From: Welwitschia mirabilis
Lineage: Eukaryota > Gnetophyta > Gnetopsida > Welwitschiales
Assembly: GCA_051453625.1 (NCBI GenBank)
Contig: JBOZIK010000001.1
Coordinates: forward strand, 118,124,741-118,161,624
Length of the DNA: 36,884 nucleotides
Direction: 5' to 3'
This document shows, one piece after another, positions 12,001 to 22,510 of this stretch (positions are counted from its first letter, which is position 1; every line of letters begins with the position of its first letter). A program made the translations under genes and the position numbers. The notes under the pieces were generated by a model. That model saw nothing but the letters and a program-made list of their open reading frames with translations, was not told where the DNA came from and made no database searches.

Positions 12001-13174
12001 TAAGAACATCTTTTAATTTTTAAAGTATATATAATGATTAAATGTAATTTGTTAAATACATGTAAAGCACCTTAGACATGGAAATGCATTTCTTAAAAAC
12101 AACTTTACTTAGATCTTAATATATAGTCATATATAAAACAATTCTTCTTACATCAATATCCATTGGCAGAAGGTTTATTGATATGCAAATCCTTACTTTT
12201 GCATAAGTTAACCTATTCATTAAATTTCTTTTAGTCCTACACCATTTGCACATATACTTCTTTCCTCTACTAATCATCAGTAATAGGATTATTTCCTCTA
12301 AACTTAACCGAAGTTTTTGCAATAAATGTGCTTTATTAATATTGCATGTTAAATAATGAGATAATACCATTTGTCATTGAAACCCTTCTTGTAGTGTTTA
12401 AATCATCTGAATGTTTGTTAATATATGAACCAAGTGTCTAAACTCTATAATCTTTTAGATGTCTATCTCTACTATGTTCTACTTATCCCTTTCTTTGTGC
12501 TAGGTAACAGATACAATAAGACTTCAAAATAAAGTCAAATAATATGCTATTTAAAAGATGGCTTCTAAAAAAAAAAAAACATATGGACATGACTCTAAAT
12601 CACAATAACTCAAACACTAACATAGAAATCTACTTACTCACTTATCCATTGAGTTGTTGAGGTAACCACGCGCTCCTTTCATAATACAACATTTTTGATG
12701 ATTTATCAATCACCTTTTATAATGAACCTTTCAAGAAAAGTAAATCATGCATAATGCTTAAATAGTAGAGTGTTTTCCATAGATGAAACATGCTTTACTA
12801 AGGTTGAAAGAGAGTTTTAGTTTTTGTTTCATTCTTATCTATTATGATCTCATTTCTCATGATTGTCATAGAAGGGAAGTTGTTGATGCACATTTTGTTT
12901 AATGACTTGAAAATATAATAAATCTTCTATTAACATAGTAGTATAATCATGTTAATAATGGGCTTTGTAAATATTTTAACAATTTATCACCTTCATAGCC
13001 TATAAAATATTAACAACGGATGTAATGTTGCCTTTATTTTTTAATTAATACATATATGCCATGATGGCTTAGGCTTCTATTACTATCTAAAGCTCTTTCA
13101 AAGTTCCTAATTTATCAAATTTTTATACCCATCCTACATACTTAGGTAATCTTAATATTTCATAAAAGAAAGTA
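9034..13174. other. Strongly decayed sequence without identifiable genes
   Basis: About 4.1 kb with many stops in all frames. If the LTR at 7086-9016 is real, the minus strand here should hold that element's internal region, but I cannot recognise any RT, RNase H, integrase or gag motif. A minus-strand reading at 12116-12370 has a basic, Cys-containing word (RGKKYMCKWCRTKR) that is not enough to name a domain. A short direct repeat lies at 11881-11971. Confidence 0.4.
11881..11971 (+). repeat. Tandem-spaced 35-bp direct repeat
   Basis: Two units, 11881-11915 and 11937-11971, each reading CCTTNAATAGAAAAGGAACT and then TTAATTCAYATAAAC. They are identical at 33 of 35 positions with a 56-base period. 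Such high identity in otherwise decayed DNA means the duplication is recent. No function is evident. Confidence 0.85.
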
Positions 13175-14432
13175 TTTCACAGTGCATATCTATACAAACA
13201 TTAAGTTCTTAATAAAATTCTATCATTTACAAATAAATATAAATTTTACATAACACAACATGCTAATATAGATTGAAGTGATCCAAATGTCATATTCTCA
13301 TTGAAGGTGTGGGCTAGAAGAAAGAGAATTGACTAAACTAAAATGAAACATTATATCCATAAAGTAGAAATAAAGAACAATGAAGAAAATAATAATGCAA
13401 ATACACTTATAAAAATGAATGCAAATCTAAACTAAGTGTAACTTTTGTTCAATTACTGGATTAACTTGTCACAAAGATTAGCCTTGCGTAATCTAGATCA
13501 ATTAATAAATACTTTGATAAGTTTGAAACCTACCTAAGCTATTAGGTACATAAAATAAAATATAAAAATATGTAAGGTTGATCTAGGAAAAAAATTATAA
13601 TGTACCTAAACTAACAATGCTCAATATTAACAAAAGTTTCCCTTATAATCTATATTACTAAAGAAGCTATCATGATATGAGAAGTAACATAAACTATAAG
13701 GGACATGCACAAAATATAAATATGAAAATAGAAAAGATTTATTTGAATTTGATTTAAACCAACATCCTTGTTATAAAGTAGCAGCACCTTAATGAAGGAT
13801 ACACAGCTTAATACCAAGAAAGATGTCTCTCTACAATAACAATGGATGGATCTCCAATCCTTTAATCTTCTATCGCAAAATTTCTAATGAAAATAAAGAC
13901 AAGTAGGAGTCAAAGGCAAAGTCAATATTTATTAACAAAGATAAACTTACAAACAAACAAAACTAACAGGCATGGGCAAAATCCTAACAAGAAATTAAGA
14001 GAAAAATGACAAGAGTTTGATGAAGTTAAGTGAAGCATCTATTTGAGGTGTTATCCTACTCATCATTTGGATGATATAGGGGATGAGACCATCTCATAAA
14101 GAATTTTACATCAGCTATTGATTGATCCTTGTTGACATCATCTTTTACTTAGGCATTCTATCATCCATGCACTCACCTAAATGATTAGATGGATGATAGG
14201 CTTTTTACAAGTGTTCATGTAAGACATTTGCCTTAATGTTTGCAAAAATTTTACTGTAGATAGAAAATAATATAAACTACTTCAAATGCCATAAAATGTA
14301 ATGAAGATTACCTATTTTTGAATTATTATTTTTAGATCTCCATTATTATTGAAATCCAGCATAAACCTGTCTAATATCTTATAAAACTACTCAAAATACC
14401 CTATCAAATATATACAAGTTGGTAGTGTAGTA
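13175..14432 (-). mobile_element. LTR of minus-strand element R2 (Athila-like)
   Basis: On the minus strand it opens TACTACACTACCAACTTG at 14432 and continues TTTGATAGGGTATTTTGAG, as the other LTRs of the family do. It carries the AATAAATATTGACTTTG box (13925-13935) and the terminal block with AATTCTCTTTCTTC and TAGCATGTTGTGTTATG. The right end of the match, near 13175, is fuzzy and no PBS can be made out beyond it. With a PPT on the other side it is best read as a 3' LTR whose element is truncated near 14770. A palindromic motif copy is at 14063-14074. Confidence 0.7.
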
Positions 14433-14447
14433 TAGGCCCTCACTTAA
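14433..14447 (-). other. Polypurine tract of element R2
   Basis: The minus-strand sequence GTTAAGTGAGGGCCTATA lies directly before the LTR start. It matches the better-kept PPT of R3 (AAGTGGGGGAATA), and both are preceded by an AGGGA(C/T)T word and, further out, GGCTTGCAAT. Confidence 0.6.
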
Positions 14448-14771
14448 CCTTATTAATCCCTGAAAAAACTAGGTGGATAACCATCATTGCAAGCCAACTT
14501 GACTCAATGAAATCAACTAAGTTATTAAAATTTAAAAATCTCAAAGATGAAGATAGAATCATAAAAATAATAGAAAACTAAACATTTTACCTTTGTAAGA
14601 TACTAGCCATACTATTAATCTAGATTGTCGTCTATATGATATAGGGAACAAAAGGCTCAAAGATTAATTTTGGAAAATAGAAACTTGAAATAAAACATTT
14701 CATACAGATAATCAATAAATATATTAATAATCAATATCCCCTCACTAAAAAGTATAGTGAATAAATAAAAT

Positions 14772-15315
14772 GATCGTGAGAAAATATAATAAATTCTCAT
14801 CATGAAATGTAAAAAATAATACCTAAAAATAAAAATAGATATGAAATTCAACAATGTACACCATGTTAAGCTCAAACTAAGATGTATATAAATATAACAT
14901 AAGTCTTTGATATAATACATATGGAGGAAAAGATATAAAATATAAAAAAAAGAAGTCACTACCCTTATCATCGCATGATGAACTCAATATAAGCAATAGG
15001 ATTAGATGCAGAAGGAGAAGAAGGAGAGTGCTCAGGGTCCATAGAAAAGTAAATATCTAATGATGTAGAGATAAAATAAACTATCTTGTCTTCCTATACT
15101 TAAATTACCTCTGAGATGTCAACTGTTACACTCTCCTCTTAACCATCTGAATCTTCTAATCAAGTGTCTATATCCTCTGATTAAGTGTCAAAATTGCTCT
15201 ATCAATGAATTCCTAATGATCTCAGTGATCTCTATAAGGAGGGCCTAAATCTACTCTAATAATACTCTAACCATAGATCTCTGAGATTGAGGCCTCTCTG
15301 TCTCTCCTAGTATTT
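14772..15315. repeat. Segment F, copy 1, outside the 5' LTR of element A
   Basis: About 540 bases that match 23850-24325 over their whole length, including the words GATGTATATAAATATAACAT, ACATATGGAGG, TCAACTGTTA, GGAGGGCCTAAATCT and CTAATAATACTCTAAC. Copy 1 has roughly 65 extra bases near 14965-15010. In both places an LTR follows at once. On the minus strand an ATG at 15042 opens a short reading, MDPEHSPSSPSASNP, followed by a hydrophobic reading that is shared with copy 2. What F was originally is unknown. Confidence 0.75.
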
Positions 15316-16409
15316 TGTTGTACTACCAACTTACACATATTTAATAGGGTATTATAAGTGGTTTTGAAAAATAATAGATAGCTAAATGTTTAATTTCCAT
15401 GAAAATGGAGAGCCAAGATGAAAAAGATAAAAACACACAATCTCCATGATATTTTACAACATTTAGATTACTTCTTAGTACTTCACATTCTTTAAACAGA
15501 CTTCCTACAAGACATTGAGGTCAATGCATTGATGGAACATTTGTAAAGACCCATCATTCACTCCATCATCCAAATAGCTATATAGACAATATAATAATTA
15601 ATGCCAATAGGAGTTCTGACTATAATTAATCTTGCAGATGACATGGACCATTTATGAGGTGGAATCATCTCTTTTATTGTCTAGATGACCAGCCAGATGG
15701 CACTATTATAATAACTCACTAGATATTCTCATAACTTCTGTCATTTTTCTGTCTATTTTTCTTGATTCAGCCATTAGGGTTTTACCCATGCCTATCTATC
15801 TATTCTATTGTGTATCTTTGTATTAATAAATATCAGTCCTACCCTTGACTCCTACTGGTCTTAGTTTTACTAGAAAGTATTATGGCAAGAGATCAAAGGG
15901 CCAGGGATCTATCCTTATAATTACAAAGATACATGTTTCTTGATGTTGGTTAGTGCTTCCTCTATTGAGGTGTGGCTACTTTGTAACACAGATGTGATTC
16001 AAGTAATATAAAAAGATATCTTTGTATTTAATATGATTATTTATTCTTAACCCTCATAGTTTATGTTGCTTCTAATTCGCTGATAGTTTCTTAAGTAATA
16101 TATGAGAACAACCTTTATCAAGGTTGAGCATTATTAGTTTAGGTTAGGTGCATTGTTATTTCTTTTTCCTAAATTAACTTTACATAAGAATATTGCATAG
16201 TATTTTCTTACATTGCAATTTATTTCTATAGGTAAAATACAAAATATTTCTTTATGGAAATCAACTCTCTTACTCTAGTTTAGGTCTTTGATAGATTACG
16301 ACATTTTAAGTTAACTCTTATTTATATTAGTGTGTTGTGTCTATGCATTTATTTATGATTGATAGGATTCTACTAAGAATGTAATATTACATTAATACAC
16401 ACCACGACA
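15316..16409 (+). mobile_element. 5' LTR of element A (Athila-like)
   Basis: It opens TGTTGTACTACCAACTTA and ends ACACCACGACA, about 1.09 kb. The start matches 24326 onwards and the whole length is paralleled by the LTR at 29974-31070. Three bases later comes the PBS, so this is a 5' LTR. It should carry the promoter and polyadenylation signals. A conserved TTAATAAATAT box lies about 510 bases in (15823-15833). Palindromic motif copies are at 15566-15577 and 15677-15688. Confidence 0.85.
15823..15833 (+). promoter_or_regulatory. Conserved TTAATAAATAT box of the LTR
   Basis: The same A+T box followed by a CCTTTGACTC-like word occurs at the same place in the LTRs at 30479-30490 (plus), 1809-1818, 13925-13935 and 35321-35331 (minus). 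Conservation across five decayed copies and the position in mid-LTR fit a TATA box; an AATAAA polyadenylation signal is the alternative. Confidence 0.45.
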
Positions 16410-16412
16410 TCT

Positions 16413-16430
16413 TGGCACAGTTTCTGGGGA
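16413..16430 (+). other. Primer-binding site, tRNA-Asp type, element A
   Basis: TGGCACAGTTTCTGGGGA matches the tRNA-Asp PBS of Athila-type elements (TGGCGCCGTTGCCGGGGA) at 14 of 18 positions. It starts three bases after the LTR end. It is the best-kept PBS in the window. Confidence 0.8.
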
Positions 16431-17118
16431 AGGCTACTTAGAGTTTAAGAGTTGTCATTACCCTAGCAAGTATTTGGATTTTGGTTCAGATGCTTGCATG
16501 TAGCAGCATTATAATTTTATTTGCAATAATGTATATTTTTATTTTCATAGTATCAATTTTTCTATTTTGAAATAAACATTTCTTTCCATTCTTTAATAAA
16601 AATTTTGTTGTCTGCTTTATCATCAAGATGATGCACAGCGATGACAACCTCCGTACCATGAGTTTTTACTTTTTATTCCATCAAATATTTTTAGGGTTTT
16701 TCTTATCATTTCCTTTATCATTCAAATGACTCAAATGGATAATAGTCTATTATCAAAGTTTTCTATATCTATCGGTCTTTTATTTCTATTTTTTACTTTT
16801 TTCATTTTTTGCATTTTCTATATTTCTATCATTCAAACTATTATCTAGATGATTGTAGGGATGACACTCTAAGCATATGAAATTAAGCATGTATGGTAAA
16901 ATCTAGTAAGAAAGAAAAATACTAGAGAGTGTGGCTATTTATTGAGGAAAATATCTGAGAAGCTTTGGTTGATCATGAAGCTAACTCAGGTAAGCATAGC
17001 AAAGGTACACAAATTTTATAATTTCCACTAATATCTACTTTTATTTCTTTAGAGTCTAATTTTACAAATGAAAATTTTTTTGGAAGATTGTATTAATAAT
17101 AGTTTTTCATTTCCAACG
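16431..17118 (+). other. Untranslated leader of element A
   Basis: About 690 bases without a convincing reading frame, collinear with 31092-31780 in element B. It carries three palindromic motif copies in a row (16620-16631, 16718-16729, 16851-16862); the first and third have a GATGAC word 7-8 bases later. The dense motif placement suggests a regulatory or RNA-structure role in this leader (inference). Confidence 0.65.
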
Positions 17119-18630
17119 ATGTCTACCTCATCACAAAAACAAAAGTAACCTATTTTGATGAATTCACCCCTTGTCATTGGAATCCCTACAATCACACCTA
17201 TTCAAAACAATGTTAATGTCATCCTTAGAGATTTGATTACTAATAAGAAATATGAGATCCAAACCCATTTTGACTTACCTCCTAGTTATAATGTTAAGCT
17301 TAGAAACTTAAATGCCTACGTTATTTTTAGTGGAGAACTAAATGAAGATCCCTTACAATACATTGCCGATAAAAACAATTTGTCCTCACTTCTAGAAATG
17401 GTAAAAAATGCATAAGTAATAGAACCTACATGGTCATATTTTCCATTACTTTAAAAGGTAAGGCTGAACTATGGTTAATAATTATTCTCCAAAAAATTTA
17501 AAATCATGAATTCAAGTTTCAAAAGCCTTCACAAAAATATTTATGAGTGAAACCATCATTTAAAAACATAAGAAAGAAGTTACCAACTTTCAATAAATGC
17601 CTAATGAAGGTTATGCCTCTACCTATGAGAAATTTTTTTTTGCTTTACATTCAAACCCTATAGATAATTTTTCACAATAAAAACTAATAAAATATTTAGT
17701 AGATTAAATAGTCAAACAAAGAAACTAGTTAATTTCTCATGTGGAGGTAATGTGTTAAACTTAACCTTAGAAAATGCTTAGAAAGTATTAAAAGAATTAG
17801 TAGGAGTAAGTCAAACTTGGCCTAAACCCTCATCTAGAGAAAACCAAACTATAGGCCAAATCATTAAATATCTTAAGGAGGTAAAACAAGGGGAAAAAAT
17901 AAGGATGAAAAATGAACCAACAAATGTTATAAGGGATTTCACCTCAACCTTGAAAAAGTACATTCAAATGATTTTATATGCAAAGGTAACAACTAAAAAT
18001 AGTGTAGTTGTAACTTCTACATATGATTTGTTCAAGGATACTTATCATATGGCAAAAGAGTATCCTTTATTTCTAACTTATAAAGAAATAATTTATGAGA
18101 AAGTATGTGCTTTCAACTAGAGGTTTTCAAACTACAACCAAAGCCAAAATCAGAGACAAGTCCAAAATCACAACAACTTTCAACCTAGGATGAGTGAACA
18201 ACCCAACTTTAAAAATTTTCAAACAAATCATCCTAATTTCCAACCATTTAAGAAAAAATTTAATAGCATGAACTTCTAATCTAACAACTCAAACAATCAA
18301 GCAAGCTCATCCAACTTCCAAAATCAAAATGATCCTCTTAATAATTTCATTAAAGAGTTAAGAAAAAAATAAGAAAGAAAAAACTCAAACATTGAAAATC
18401 TTGTAAGTATTTTACAACAAATTATGCTTACTAACCAAAGACCATAAGGGTCTCTTGCCACTCAACATTTACCAAATCCAAATGAAGTAAAAAAATATTG
18501 TAAGGTAGTGATAAAAAGTGTAAATGACATAAATCATATTACTCATAAGGCTTCAACATTACAAAGTGATAAAAATGATGAAGAAGAATACATAGAGATC
18601 TTAGAAAACCATTATTTCATTTTCTATTAA
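17119..18630 (+). pseudogene. gag: gag of element A (broken)
   Basis: Capsid/nucleocapsid gene. The first ATG (17119) opens MSTSSQKQK and meets a TAA at 17146. The frame then continues to 17413 with VIGIPTITPI, VILRDLITNKKYEI and LRNLNAYVIFSGELNEDPLQ. A frameshift leads to RTYMVIFSITLKGKAELW, the usual capsid region of plant Ty3/gypsy gag. From 17905 another open stretch ends in a degenerate CCHC zinc knuckle at 18022-18063, read YDLFKDTYHMAKEY, in which all three Cys are lost and only His remains. A Gln/Asn-rich tail follows (QSQNQRQVQNHNNFQP). It lies 690 bases after the PBS and before the protease. The protein cannot be functional. Confidence 0.8.
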
Positions 18631-18639
18631 AAAAAAAAG

Positions 18640-19260
18640 AAAATAAAAACTCTTAACATAAAAAACTTAGTACCCCATGATTAGATAGATTAAATACAAA
18701 TCTTATTTTTAATGATCATCTAAAATCCTTAATGAAAAATGTGAGCATCAACTTACCATTTTAAAAACTTTTGCAAGGTAATCCAAAGTATTTTAAGTTG
18801 TGAAAAGACCTAATTAAGAGAAAGCAAAAAAAAATCATTTCTATCAAAGACTTCCTAGATCAATTTGTTAATAACGTAGTTTGTTAAAAATGTCCGAAGT
18901 TTAAGGGTCCAGGGGTAGCAACTATGATTATCACTATAGAAGAAAACCATAAGATTAAAAAAGCCTTAATTGATATTAAAGCTAGTGTCAACATTATGCC
19001 CTTGCATATTTATCAGAGACTTGGGTTGAAAGATAGAGTAAAGACTATACAAATTATTTTAGAATTAGCTAATACTTTTGTAGAAATTGTTAGGTGTGAT
19101 TAAGGATTTGGTCATTTAGATAGAAAACGCTTTCTATCCCACTGATGTTGTTTTTATAGAAGTTGAGCATAATGGTGGTTAGGTAGAGCTTTCTGTGCAA
19201 TAGTTCACTATATTATAGATACAAAAACTAGTTTGATGAAGTGTTATTTTGAAAATAAAA
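18640..19260 (+). pseudogene. Aspartic protease region of element A (broken)
   Basis: The retroelement protease normally cuts the Gag-Pol polyprotein. A frame here reads GNPKYFKL, stop, KDLIKRK, then KCPKFKGPGVATM and KKALIDIKASVNIMPLHIYQ, which follows the Athila/Tat pattern ALLDLGASVNLMPL. The catalytic Asp (18972-18974) is kept, but the Gly of the D-[ST/L]-G motif is Lys (two G to A changes). A TGA at 18801 and a TAA at 18885 stand where element B has TGG (33407) and CAA (33491). Later the reading loses frame near 19090. Element B has the better-kept copy. Confidence 0.75.
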
Positions 19261-19920
19261 ACTTTTTAATAAGAGTTTTTAATATGGCTAAAAAAGATTT
19301 AGAAAACGATTTGAGTGTGGAAGAAGAAATAAAGTCAACCTTATTTATATAGCACCATCTACTTGAGGAGAGATTGTCCATGTTTCATGAACCAACTTTG
19401 TTTAATAATCAATTAGAAGTAGAAAACTTGTATATTTTTGAATATCAACTTGATTTTGACCATCTAAAAACTGATTTTTTTGATCTGGAGAGTAGCGAGT
19501 CTGAGTCTATTAACTATGTAGAAATTGTAGATTTTAGTAGAGCTGAGATTTTCTCTTTTAAGTATCATCATTCACTATTGATGTCTAGATGATAGTATGA
19601 TATGATAGTTAGTTTTTATAAAAATTTTATAGAAAATAAAAATCTTAACTTAAAACTAAATCTGAAACCTTTAGACAATGGACTAAAATACATTTTTTTG
19701 AATAATAATTTGAACAAACCATTAATCATCAATAGAAACGTTATTCCTCAATAAGAATCATGTTCGATCTCTCTTTTACAATCTAAGATAAATGCATTCT
19801 CTTAGATCTATAATGATTTAATAGCCATTCCTACCTTGATTATTCAACATAAAAACCTACCTTAAAGAAAATGTAAAACCTTTTAGGAAATCCTAACATA
19901 AACTTAAACTAATCTTTAAA
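19261..19920 (+). pseudogene. Protease-RT linker of element A
   Basis: An open stretch at 19374-19592 reads MFHEPTLFNNQLEVENLYIF and ends in SESINYVEIVDFSRAEIF. It has a counterpart in element B (34020-34190, VNYVEVCDFSRTKI), so it was part of pol. The region is acidic and has no known fold that I recognise. A palindromic motif copy (19581-19592) is at its end, and a similar but weaker one (34190-34200) occurs at the same point in B. Confidence 0.5.
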
Positions 19921-21110
19921 CAAGTTACTAAGGATGAAATCATAAAATTAATGGATACTTAAATCATTTAATAATAGTTCTTGAGAAAGATGAAAAATGT
20001 AGGATGTGCATAGACTTTAGAAAACTAAACAAAGTAACTAAAAATGATCATTGTCCTTTTCCTTTTTTTGATTAGATACTTGATAGGATTTAGAGTCATG
20101 CATTTTACTATTTTCTTGATGGTTATAGTGGTTACAATCAAGTTTGTATTTCTAGGGAGGACCAAGCCAAAGTCACTTTTACTTCTCCTTTTTGTACATT
20201 TACTTTTTGGCACATGCATTTTGGACTTTATAATACTCCAAGTACTTTTTAGCATGCTATAATGGGAATTGTTTTTGATATGCTTGAGGATTCTATTGAG
20301 ATTTTTATAGATGAATTCTCTATTTATGATAAAACTTTGAAAAAATTTTGGAATGATTAAAAAAGTCCTTAACCATTGCATTTCTAGTGGCCTATACTTG
20401 AGTTGGAAAAATAGGTTTTTTTTTTTTTTTTTTTTGTTTCCAAAGTGGAATTGTTTTAGATTATCATATCTTAAACGAGGGTATTAGGATGGACACTTCA
20501 AAAGTTGGTATTATTCAAAATTTAAATTCTTCTACAAATATCAAATAGATTAAATCTTTTCTTGATTATTATTATTTTTACCATTGGTTTATTCTTGATA
20601 AAGATAATATTTATAAAACCCTTTACTCATTACTAAAGAAACAAGCTAAATTTGAATAGAACAAATCTTATCAGCTTGCTTTTGATAGGCTTAAACATAA
20701 ACTTTCTTATGATCCTATAGTAATAGGACCAGATTGGGGAAAATACTTTAAACTTATGTGTGATGTGAGTAATTTCATCATAGATGGGGTACTTTGTCAG
20801 CAAGATGAAAATGATTTTAAAGTTATATATTATCATAGTAGATATTTTTCTAGAGCTCAATTGAATTATACCACTACATAGAAAGAGATTCTAGTCATCA
20901 TCTTATGCCTTGATTTTCTAGATATTATCTTTTAATATTTTACACTAATGTTTATATTGACCATGCTACTATTCATTACCTTTGAAAGAATCTAGTGCTC
21001 ATTTGATTAGATGGATCCTCCTTGTGTAAGAGTTTAATTTCATCATCATAGATAAAGCAAGGAAATATAATTCTATTGTTGATTATTTGTCTAGTATTTC
21101 TTCTCCCCCT
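19921..21110 (+). pseudogene. pol: Reverse transcriptase and RNase H of element A (broken)
   Basis: These domains copy element RNA into DNA and remove the RNA strand. In order: CRMCIDFRKLNKVTKND, a TAG at 20073, FLDGYSGYNQVCI, AKVTFTSPFCTFTF, MHFGLYNTPSTFQ (usually MPFGLxNAPATFQ), then IFIDEFSIY at 20301-20324, where the second catalytic Asp is Glu. The RT connection follows with SSTNIKQIKSFL and PIVIGPDWGKYF, and RNase H with LMCDVSNFIIDGVL and RAQLNYTTT. A 20-T run at 20416-20435 disrupts the RT. Stops fall at 20073, 20657, 20879 and 21027. The motif set is diagnostic of Athila/Tat-type Ty3/gypsy pol. The enzyme would be dead. Confidence 0.9.
20416..20435 (+). repeat. Poly-T run in the RT
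   Basis: Twenty T in a row inside the RT palm/thumb coding stretch, after LSWKNR. It is most likely slippage expansion of a short T run in dead sequence. Confidence 0.9.
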
Positions 21111-22510
21111 GATGATTCCATTATTGATGATGCTTTTTCTGATGAGCAACATTTTGCTATATCTTCTTATTACCCTCCTTCTTGGTATGCAAATATTTTT
21201 AATTACTTTGTAACCATGAAAACACCACAACATTGGACTTATAATTAATGTAAATATGTTCTTCATAAAATAGGTGGCTATGAGTGGATAGAACCACATT
21301 TGTACCATAAATATAAAGACAAAATTATGAGAAAATGTGTTCCTAGTTGGGAAATACCTGAAATTCTTCAACTTTATTATGGTGGTATTTGTAAAGGACA
21401 CTTTAGTGGACATAAAATAGCTATGAAAATCCTCCATTCTAGTTTTTATTATCCTACTCTTTTTTGAAATTCCTTTGATTTTATTAGAAGATGTGATCCT
21501 TGTCAGTATTATGATAGCCTTTTTCATTCACAGGAAATGTCCCTTAGACCTTTTCTTGAGTTTGAACCTTTTGATTATTAAGGTATTGATTTCATAGGTC
21601 CTATTTATCCATCTTCTTCTAATTAACATTATATTTTAGTGGCTATAGATTATGTGACTAAATGGGTTAAAGTCATTTCTACTTCTTTGAATGATGCTCG
21701 AACTATTTTTCATTTTCTCAAAACTCATTTTTTTTGAGATTTATTTTTCCTAGAGTTATCCTTAGTGATCTGGATACTCATTTTATTAATCCAATTTTTA
21801 GGAAACTTCTTTTGTCCATTAGTATAGGAAATAGAGTATCTTGTGCTTATCATCATCAAATTAATGAATAGGTTAAAAATGTCAATAGAAAAATTAAAAA
21901 AATGTTACAAAAAATTGTCTCTATTAATAACAAATCTTGGGCTTCTAAATCTAATAATGTGTTTTGGGCTTACTGTATAACTTGACGTACTTCTCTCCGT
22001 TTTTCACCTTATGAACTTATGTATGGTAAAGTTTGTGTTTTACATGTTGATGTATGATATAATTCTTATCATGCTTCCCATAAACTTAATCCTGTAGACC
22101 TTTGTAAAAATCTTAAACATAGATTAATTTAATTAGATCATCATGATGAAAAATGAACTCATGGCATTCATCTTCCATTAATCCATAAAGCCTAAGCAAA
22201 GCTTAAACATGATAAAAATATATTTCATAAAAAGTTTAAACTTGGTCAACTTATTCTATTATACAATACTAAAGTTCATCTTTTAAATAACAAGTTAACC
22301 TATAAATGATTAGGTTCCTACCTTCTAAAGAAAGTGCATTCTAATGGCTTAGTTGAGATTTTAGACTTAGTTACTAAGGAGATTCAAAAGATTAATGGAG
22401 AATGGTTAAAATTATATGAAGAATCTTTCAATGCAACTATAAACATAGCAGAAGAACTTGTTTTGAAGGTTTCCCTCAATGATGAGAACTTCCTTCTTAT
22501 TATTGTCTAA
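21111..22510 (+). pseudogene. int: Integrase of element A (broken)
   Basis: Integrase joins element DNA to the host chromosome. The zinc-binding part reads GHFSGHKIAMKILHSSFYYP, then RRCDPCQ; the first His of the HHCC set appears to be Tyr. The catalytic core shows Asp in GIDFIGPI (21588-21590), LVAIDYVTKWVKVIST, a second Asp in ILSDLDTHF after a frameshift, and YHHQINE, stop, VKNVNRK, where the catalytic Glu is Lys (21875-21877). The C-terminal part has RTSLRFSPYELMYGK, FKLGQLILLYN and a GPY-like module LGSYLLKKVHSNGLVEIL with a TGA at 22317. The frame ends at 22510. Element C keeps a TGG (27418) at the same site as the TGA. Confidence 0.9.

Noticed and set aside
12116-12370. Possible zinc-knuckle or LINE-like reading on the minus strand
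   Set aside because: A single CKWC word without the remaining Cys/His ligands or any neighbouring motif.
14657-14971. A 104-codon hydrophobic minus-strand ORF
   Set aside because: Very rich in Tyr, Phe, Ile and Leu as A+T-rich sequence gives by chance. Part of it is shared with segment F copy 2, so it is kept only as a finding, not as a gene.
20025-20381. A 118-codon open reading on the minus strand
   Set aside because: Antisense to the RT of element A (20025-20381 plus strand holds RKLNKVTK, DGYSGYNQ and IDEFSIY).
20976-21527. A 183-codon open reading on the minus strand
   Set aside because: It is antisense to the RNase H and integrase remnant of element A, which is read clearly on the plus strand with the expected motifs. 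A+T-rich antisense frames are often open by chance.
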